From positions 46,668 through 110,667 of the forward strand of contig CABJBM010000021.1 in assembly GCA_902363835.1 (NCBI GenBank): a stretch of DNA of 64,000 nucleotides, in the 5' to 3' direction. Source of the stretch: Lachnospiraceae bacterium (lineage in GTDB: Bacteria; Bacillota; Clostridia; Lachnospirales; Lachnospiraceae). Positions 60,437 to 64,000 of this stretch are shown piece after piece. The translations under genes and the position numbers were made by a program. Every line of letters begins with the position of its first letter. Within the stretch, counting starts at the first letter, position 1. The notes under the pieces were generated by a model that saw nothing but the letters and a program-made list of their open reading frames with translations, searched no databases and was not told the origin of the DNA.

Positions 60437-60463
60437 GAAAAGGCCCAGGATAATCCCAGGCCT
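60437..60463 (-). terminator. Weak hairpin between holin and amidase genes
   Basis: AGGCC/GGCCT with inner GGA/TCC, then TTTT on the minus strand. It may reduce amidase expression compared with holin. Confidence 0.45.
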
Positions 60464-60484
60464 AAAATTATGTATCAATATAAG

Positions 60485-60688
60485 TTACTGCTTTAACTCT
60501 GGCAAACCTGCAACCGATGTAAGTGCCGAGAGAATCCCGGCCAGTGCCGTTGCTGATCCCACCATAATCCAATCTACGCCGGACATTACCGCCGTTGTCC
60601 CGATAGTTGCAATTGCCGTCTGCGCCATCGTCTTAATTGCTCTGACTCCCGCTGCTTTCGCCCATTTTGTAATATAATCTTTATTCAT
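60485..60688 (-). CDS. Phage holin
   Basis: Small membrane protein that permeabilises the membrane for the amidase. The 67-residue protein has a charged start and two hydrophobic stretches (MAQTAIATIGTTAVMSGVDW; IMVGSATALAGILSALTSV), similar to r1t-type holins. The ATG at 60688 has AGGAGG 8 bases before it. Confidence 0.85.
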   Translation of the reverse strand: MNKDYITKWAKAAGVRAIKTMAQTAIATIGTTAVMSGVDWIMVGSATALAGILSALTSVAGLPELKQ

Positions 60689-60701
60689 GATATATTCCTC
60701 C

Positions 60702-61019
60702 TTATTTGACATATTGTGCCATCATAATAATTAAACCGGTAGCAAATGAACCAACCAAGGCACCAATAAATGAATTTATCGCTGCACGTTTCGTACTGTT
60801 CCATGCTTCACCGGGCGCTGCTTCTAATTTGGCGATCTTCTCCCCCTGTATCCCCTGCTCCTTAATCATTGCCTGCATATTTAACGCAAGTTCTTTAACC
60901 GCAAGCACTAAGTCCTGGATTGTTTTACTTTGTTCTTCCTGATCCTCCATACGGTGTTTCAGTGACTTTATTTCATGCTCATGGGCTTCCAATTTAACCG
61001 CAACCTCCGTTTCAGTCAT
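60702..61019 (-). CDS. XhlA-like hemolysin/holin accessory protein
   Basis: A 105-residue protein with a long N-terminal coiled coil (AHEHEIKSLKHRMEDQEEQ) and a single C-terminal membrane span (FIGALVGSFATGLIIMMAQYV). The layout matches XhlA of PBSX-type lysis modules, which helps the holin. Its stop lies 14 bases before the holin start. Confidence 0.85.
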   Translation of the reverse strand: MTETEVAVKLEAHEHEIKSLKHRMEDQEEQSKTIQDLVLAVKELALNMQAMIKEQGIQGEKIAKLEAAPGEAWNSTKRAAINSFIGALVGSFATGLIIMMAQYVK

Positions 61020-61038
61020 GGCAGCACCTCCGTTTCAT

Positions 61039-61167
61039 TTATTTAGATGCAATAATTTCCTGTTTTTGAGCTTCGGAAATCCAGCCCTTGATGACCGCAT
61101 TTGACAGCATGGTAACCGTCAACGGTCCATTTCCCCCATTATATAATCTCATTAATGTCTCAAACAT
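61039..61167 (-). CDS. XkdX family protein
   Basis: A 42-residue phage protein. MFETLMRLYNGG, then VIKGWISEAQKQEIIAS, is the XkdX pattern; such proteins are encoded between the tail and lysis genes of PBSX-like phages. GGAGGG lies 7 bases before the ATG. Confidence 0.85.
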   Translation of the reverse strand: MFETLMRLYNGGNGPLTVTMLSNAVIKGWISEAQKQEIIASK

Positions 61168-61169
61168 GC

Positions 61170-61553
61170 TTATCCCTCCAGACTTGATAATACTAATGTG
61201 TCAACGGTTGTTCTTAAGGATTCAATCTCTGCTGCTTGGGCAGCCACCACTTCGGTTAAATCCGGCATTCTGAAATACGCGATCATCACATCTGCGCTTA
61301 CCCCTTCGATGAGCTCATAATCAGACTGTTTCGTTAATCTCCCGGCATATACCAGATCAGACCGGCTCCAGTCTGGATCGCCAGATAATCCAATCTGTGT
61401 AATGCTGCCACCGTATTTCAGAATTGTTTCAATCTCATCAAAAGAAGCCGCCCCTTTCTGGAAAGTAATAGTTCCACCATTCTCCCCAAGGTCTACCCCG
61501 GCAGGAATCAAGTCAAAGACCTGATCGCCAAATCTAATTTTTTCAATACTCAT
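61170..61553 (-). CDS. Phage tail-region protein, unknown function
   Basis: A 127-residue protein just before XkdX with two visible parts: a beta-rich first part (IRFGDQVFDLIPAGVDLG) and a C-terminal coiled coil (TEVVAAQAAEIESLRTTVDTLV). Proteins of this layout lie after the tail fibre or baseplate genes and are probably structural. The tail genes themselves are not in the window on this strand. Confidence 0.75.
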   Translation of the reverse strand: MSIEKIRFGDQVFDLIPAGVDLGENGGTITFQKGAASFDEIETILKYGGSITQIGLSGDPDWSRSDLVYAGRLTKQSDYELIEGVSADVMIAYFRMPDLTEVVAAQAAEIESLRTTVDTLVLSSLEG

Positions 61554-61640
61554 AAATTTCCTTTCTGCCCGTTTTCAGGCAATAAAATAAGAGCCTTTCA
61601 GCTCTGGTTTATAAGTTTTTTACTCCATCAAATAGTAAAT

Positions 61641-61668
61641 GGCGGGCTCAATTGTACCGTAGCCCACC
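61641..61668 (-). terminator. Hairpin after the secreted repeat protein
   Basis: GGTGGGCT pairs with AGCCCGCC on the minus strand (one G-T). The T-run after it is weak. Confidence 0.5.
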
Positions 61669-61677
61669 AATAAACTT

Positions 61678-62382
61678 TTATTCTATGATATAATTTTTTA
61701 AAGATTCCTCAGAAAAGTGGCCTCTATTTGCTACTCCTAATTTTGTTGAACAAGAAAAATTTACATTACCAGCAAAATACATTTGCAAACGGCTGCTCTC
61801 ATCTACGTAAAATTCCGAAATATCAGAATCAACAAAACATATAGTTAAAGTTTCTTCTGGCTTGATTATCCTTTCACTACAAAAAGTACGTGTCTCAGTA
61901 TCATATAAATATAATGATTTTTCCTGCCCCTCTCTAAGAATCCTGCACATCGGCATGATTGTTAATGTTTTATTGCATTCATTTCTTATTGACATTGTAA
62001 TAAGTCTACTATATCCAACTTTGTTCTCCGTCATTGATGAAATCATAAATGTATAACCATCATTTACATCATCAATAACCTGTCCTTTTCCATCTACAAA
62101 ACGCCCATCGCTAGTTTTTCCATTAAATTGTAGCGCTCCATCTTTAGTAAAACAAAATGTTCTTCCTTCAATGTTTACAATACCAGTACTCATATATCCA
62201 TTTGAATCAAAATGATAAACGCACTTATTTGATGGATCCTGAAACCAAGTATCTGCTAACATAGCACCGTTATCTTCTATATACTTCCAACCGTTTGAAT
62301 CTTGGGTCCACTCCCCTGCATAACTTACAATATGTCCTGTCAAACAAAATATAAGCGACAGCAAAACTATTAACTTTTTCAT
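61678..62382 (-). CDS. Secreted protein with choline-binding-like repeats
   Basis: A 234-residue exported protein. The signal peptide ends near residue 22 (IVSYAGEW). Residues 23-95 hold cell-wall-binding repeats (GEWTQDSNGWKYIEDNGAMLADTWFQ; key parts NGWKYIEDNG, YHFDSNGYMSTG). The remaining 140 residues form an unknown, beta-rich domain with several Cys (SIRNECNKTLTIMPMCRI). It sits upstream of the phage lysis genes but has a host-like export signal, so it may alter the cell surface of the lysogen. The domain is not recognised. Confidence 0.75.
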   Translation of the reverse strand: MKKLIVLLSLIFCLTGHIVSYAGEWTQDSNGWKYIEDNGAMLADTWFQDPSNKCVYHFDSNGYMSTGIVNIEGRTFCFTKDGALQFNGKTSDGRFVDGKGQVIDDVNDGYTFMISSMTENKVGYSRLITMSIRNECNKTLTIMPMCRILREGQEKSLYLYDTETRTFCSERIIKPEETLTICFVDSDISEFYVDESSRLQMYFAGNVNFSCSTKLGVANRGHFSEESLKNYIIE

Positions 62383-62454
62383 CTTTTCCCCCTATTTAAC
62401 TTTTTTAAAATTATATCACCATTTAAATAAAATCTCAACTCTGATAAATAGCAA

Positions 62455-62655
62455 TCACTTTAAGGCATTGTGTCCTTCTTTAATGCATTCGGTGAGAAAC
62501 TCTATTGACTCATTCAGTTCCATTCCTTTCTCTTCTGAAATCTTTTCGGCAATAAACCTACAAACGGCAACTGCCATAGTCAATAGGTTTGTCGTCTTAC
62601 CCTTCATAAAAACCTTTGCCTTTTGTTTAATTCGAAAACATAATATAAAGTTCAT
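62455..62655 (-). CDS. Small unknown protein, 66 residues
   Basis: A short soluble protein ending NESIEFLTECIKEGHNALK, mostly helical by look. AGGGGAG lies 5 bases before the ATG, which supports a real gene. It is divergent from the DUF4393 gene with an 81-base gap. Confidence 0.6.
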   Translation of the reverse strand: MNFILCFRIKQKAKVFMKGKTTNLLTMAVAVCRFIAEKISEEKGMELNESIEFLTECIKEGHNALK

Positions 62656-62736
62656 TCTAACTCCCCTCTACAAAATTATTGTTATTTTTCCACAATCTGA
62701 TAAAATATTATTATCAAATTGAAAGGTCGTGATAAC

Positions 62737-63519
62737 GTGTCAGAAACAAAAAACAGCTTTTCCTTATTAAATGTAGAGGTTCCAGATTCCGTTGACAATG
62801 CTGCCAAAAATCTAACGGATTTACCAACTAAAAATGCTGGACAGACATTAGCCGACTGCTGGTTCTTAGTCTTCGGCGGTATCTCTCAAATGGCAGAAAA
62901 ACGAAAAATCAAATATGCACTTGATTTAGAAATCTTCAAAAAATCATTGGAAGATAAAATTGCTAAAATACCAGAAGAAAATCGTATTGAGGGTAAAATC
63001 CAAACGATTATGCCAGCATTAGAAAATTCAAAATACTGTGTTGAAGAAGACGAATTAAGAGAAATGTTCTCTAATTTAATTTCGGCTTCTATTGATAACC
63101 GTAAAAGCGACTTAGTACACCCTTCATTTGGTGAACTATTAAAAACAATGACACCGTTAGATGCTCAAAATTTACTACTATTGCATTCAAATGGATATCT
63201 TCCTATATGTGATGTAAGGTTGTTCAAACCCTCACCTGCAATCGGTTACTCTTACGCAATGACCAATCTTTTTTTAATGAATCCAAACTGTGTCATAATA
63301 GAAAAATCAGCACAATCAATATCTTCCTTAACTAGGCTTGGTTTAATAGAAAGTTCATACAATGAATACATTCAACAACCAGACGCATATAACGCATATG
63401 AGGAATTTTTGAAAGCGTATCGGACATATGACCCTAGGCCTAATTTAAAATTAGAAAAGCGAGTTATTCAACTAACTCCTATTGGTACCTCATTTGTTAA
63501 AATATGTTGTTCTCAATAA
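62737..63519 (+). CDS. DUF4393 (Abi-alpha) family protein
   Basis: A 260-residue protein. The pattern ADCWFLVFGGISQMAEKRKIKY, then KIAKIPEENRIEGKIQTIMP and YCVEEDELREMFSNLISASID is the DUF4393/Abi-alpha family, named after proteins linked to abortive infection. It has no signal peptide. A GTG start at 62737 has AAAGG 10 bases before it. It lies alone on the plus strand inside the phage region with its own promoter (TTGTTA, 16 bases, TAAAAT at about 62701), typical of a cargo defence gene. The mechanism is unknown. Confidence 0.85.
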   Translation: MSETKNSFSLLNVEVPDSVDNAAKNLTDLPTKNAGQTLADCWFLVFGGISQMAEKRKIKYALDLEIFKKSLEDKIAKIPEENRIEGKIQTIMPALENSKYCVEEDELREMFSNLISASIDNRKSDLVHPSFGELLKTMTPLDAQNLLLLHSNGYLPICDVRLFKPSPAIGYSYAMTNLFLMNPNCVIIEKSAQSISSLTRLGLIESSYNEYIQQPDAYNAYEEFLKAYRTYDPRPNLKLEKRVIQLTPIGTSFVKICCSQ

Positions 63520-63651
63520 ATCTTTTGACATGTCAACCATACTTTTTACATAGTCATCGATTATTTTAAAATAGTAGGTGGCCATTATTTTTGTTGTCAA
63601 CAAAGAAGTGACCACTGCTGTTATTATGCAAGCTATGATTATTTGTTCCAT
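63490..63651 (-). CDS. Small membrane protein, 53 residues
   Basis: One N-terminal membrane span (IIIACIITAVVTSLLTTKIMATYYF) and a charged tail. The ATG at 63651 has AAAGGA 7 bases before it. It overlaps the end of the DUF4393 gene tail-to-tail by 30 bases. Function unknown. Confidence 0.55.
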   Translation of the reverse strand: MEQIIIACIITAVVTSLLTTKIMATYYFKIIDDYVKSMVDMSKDLLRTTYFNK

Positions 63652-63674
63652 ATTAATTCCTTTCTGCTGTTTCA

Positions 63675-63928
63675 CGGACAGCTCCGTTCCTCAACTAAAT
63701 AGCAATTTAATACAACTTATGGGACATTTCATGCTTATTGGGGGAATTGACAAAGTTGGATTTGGATACAACAACGATGCGGCAGGCTATGAATTCACGT
63801 ACATAAATTTCACCGTAACAAATTGGGCTACATTTCAGTTAAGGATATTCATACAAAATTCTCCGTCAGTCAAGTTTTCCTTATATAAAATCGAGGGAAG
63901 TACTTATACAAAAATGTGGGATCTGTAA
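63675..63928 (+). pseudogene. Possible C-terminal fragment of a phage tail or receptor-binding protein
   Basis: An open plus-strand frame reads SSVPQLNSNLIQL and then a beta-rich end (YEFTYINFTVTNWATFQLRIFIQ) to the stop at 63926-63928. The QLNSNL start resembles junctions in phage tail proteins of these bacteria, and there is no good start codon or ribosome site, so it looks like a severed end. It overlaps the small membrane gene region only at its front. Confidence 0.35.
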
Positions 63929-64000
63929 ATGATCATTAAAAATGTGAAATATAATTGCCCCATATTTCGATGAATGAATTAGCTGCTATGGTCTTCCCGC

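Overview
The window looks like chromosome from a Gram-positive anaerobe of the Clostridia, most likely a Lachnospiraceae (Lacrimispora/Clostridium type). The reasons are lipobox lipoproteins, AGGAGG-type ribosome sites, a PduL-type phosphotransacylase next to ackA, a yceD-rpmF pair, a PFL-family protein with its ACT partner, tRNAs without encoded CCA, and choline-binding-like repeats in a phage lysin. This placement is inference from gene content. Almost all host genes lie on the minus strand.

1-4.4 kb: start of a GDPD phosphodiesterase / ABC solute-binding protein operon, and next to it a LacI-type regulator fused to a full solute-binding-protein domain. Three matching operator-like palindromes (core TTGNACGNNTCAA) link the regulator to both promoters.

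4.4-22.9 kb: one long catabolic cluster that reproduces, gene for gene, the E. coli ycjM-ycjW set. Read from its promoter it holds: LacI repressor (ycjW), the three 3-keto-glycoside enzymes (ycjQ, ycjR, ycjS), a GH65 phosphorylase (ycjT), beta-phosphoglucomutase (ycjU), a CdaR-type regulator, an ABC importer (ycjN, ycjO, ycjP, ycjV) and a GH13_18 phosphorylase (ycjM). A GH63-like hydrolase, an SGNH esterase and a beta-helix protein follow and have no counterpart in E. coli ycj. The likely diet is glucosides such as glucosylglycerate and kojibiose-type sugars, cut by phosphorolysis or hydrolysis.

23-36.4 kb: housekeeping genes. rpmF/yceD, ackA/pduL, tmcAL, a run from a zinc-finger anti-sigma-like protein through polA, coaE, a metallo-beta-lactamase-fold hydrolase, ACT and PFL proteins, a phosphatase, a methyltransferase, a tautomerase and a NUDIX enzyme. 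The polA product has lost most catalytic residues of its 5' nuclease.

36.4-50 kb: tRNA-Leu, a lipoprotein, a decayed uracil permease in front of an intact upp, a left-handed beta-helix protein, topB, an EamA exporter, galM, asd and the parC/parE pair. Four gaps between genes in 29-48 kb are filled by 1, 2, 2 and 3 copies of a ~52-bp element with two covarying hairpins. Its end supplies the ribosome site of the downstream gene. I do not recognise this repeat family.

50-57 kb: tRNA-Gly, then small accessory genes (DUF4241, GNAT, PNPOx-like, VOC, an unknown, a cupin), then acylphosphatase and an EAL protein with a degenerate GGDEF domain.

57.1-64 kb: tRNA-Thr followed by one end of a prophage or prophage-like island, visibly more AT-rich: direct repeats typical of integrase arms, a 686-aa PIN-like membrane protein with its own promoter, the lysis module (tail-end protein, XkdX, XhlA, holin, amidase), a secreted choline-binding-like protein, and a DUF4393 (Abi-alpha) gene. 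The integrase and other att site lie outside the window. The two cargo genes are the best candidates here for phage defence, but that is inference.
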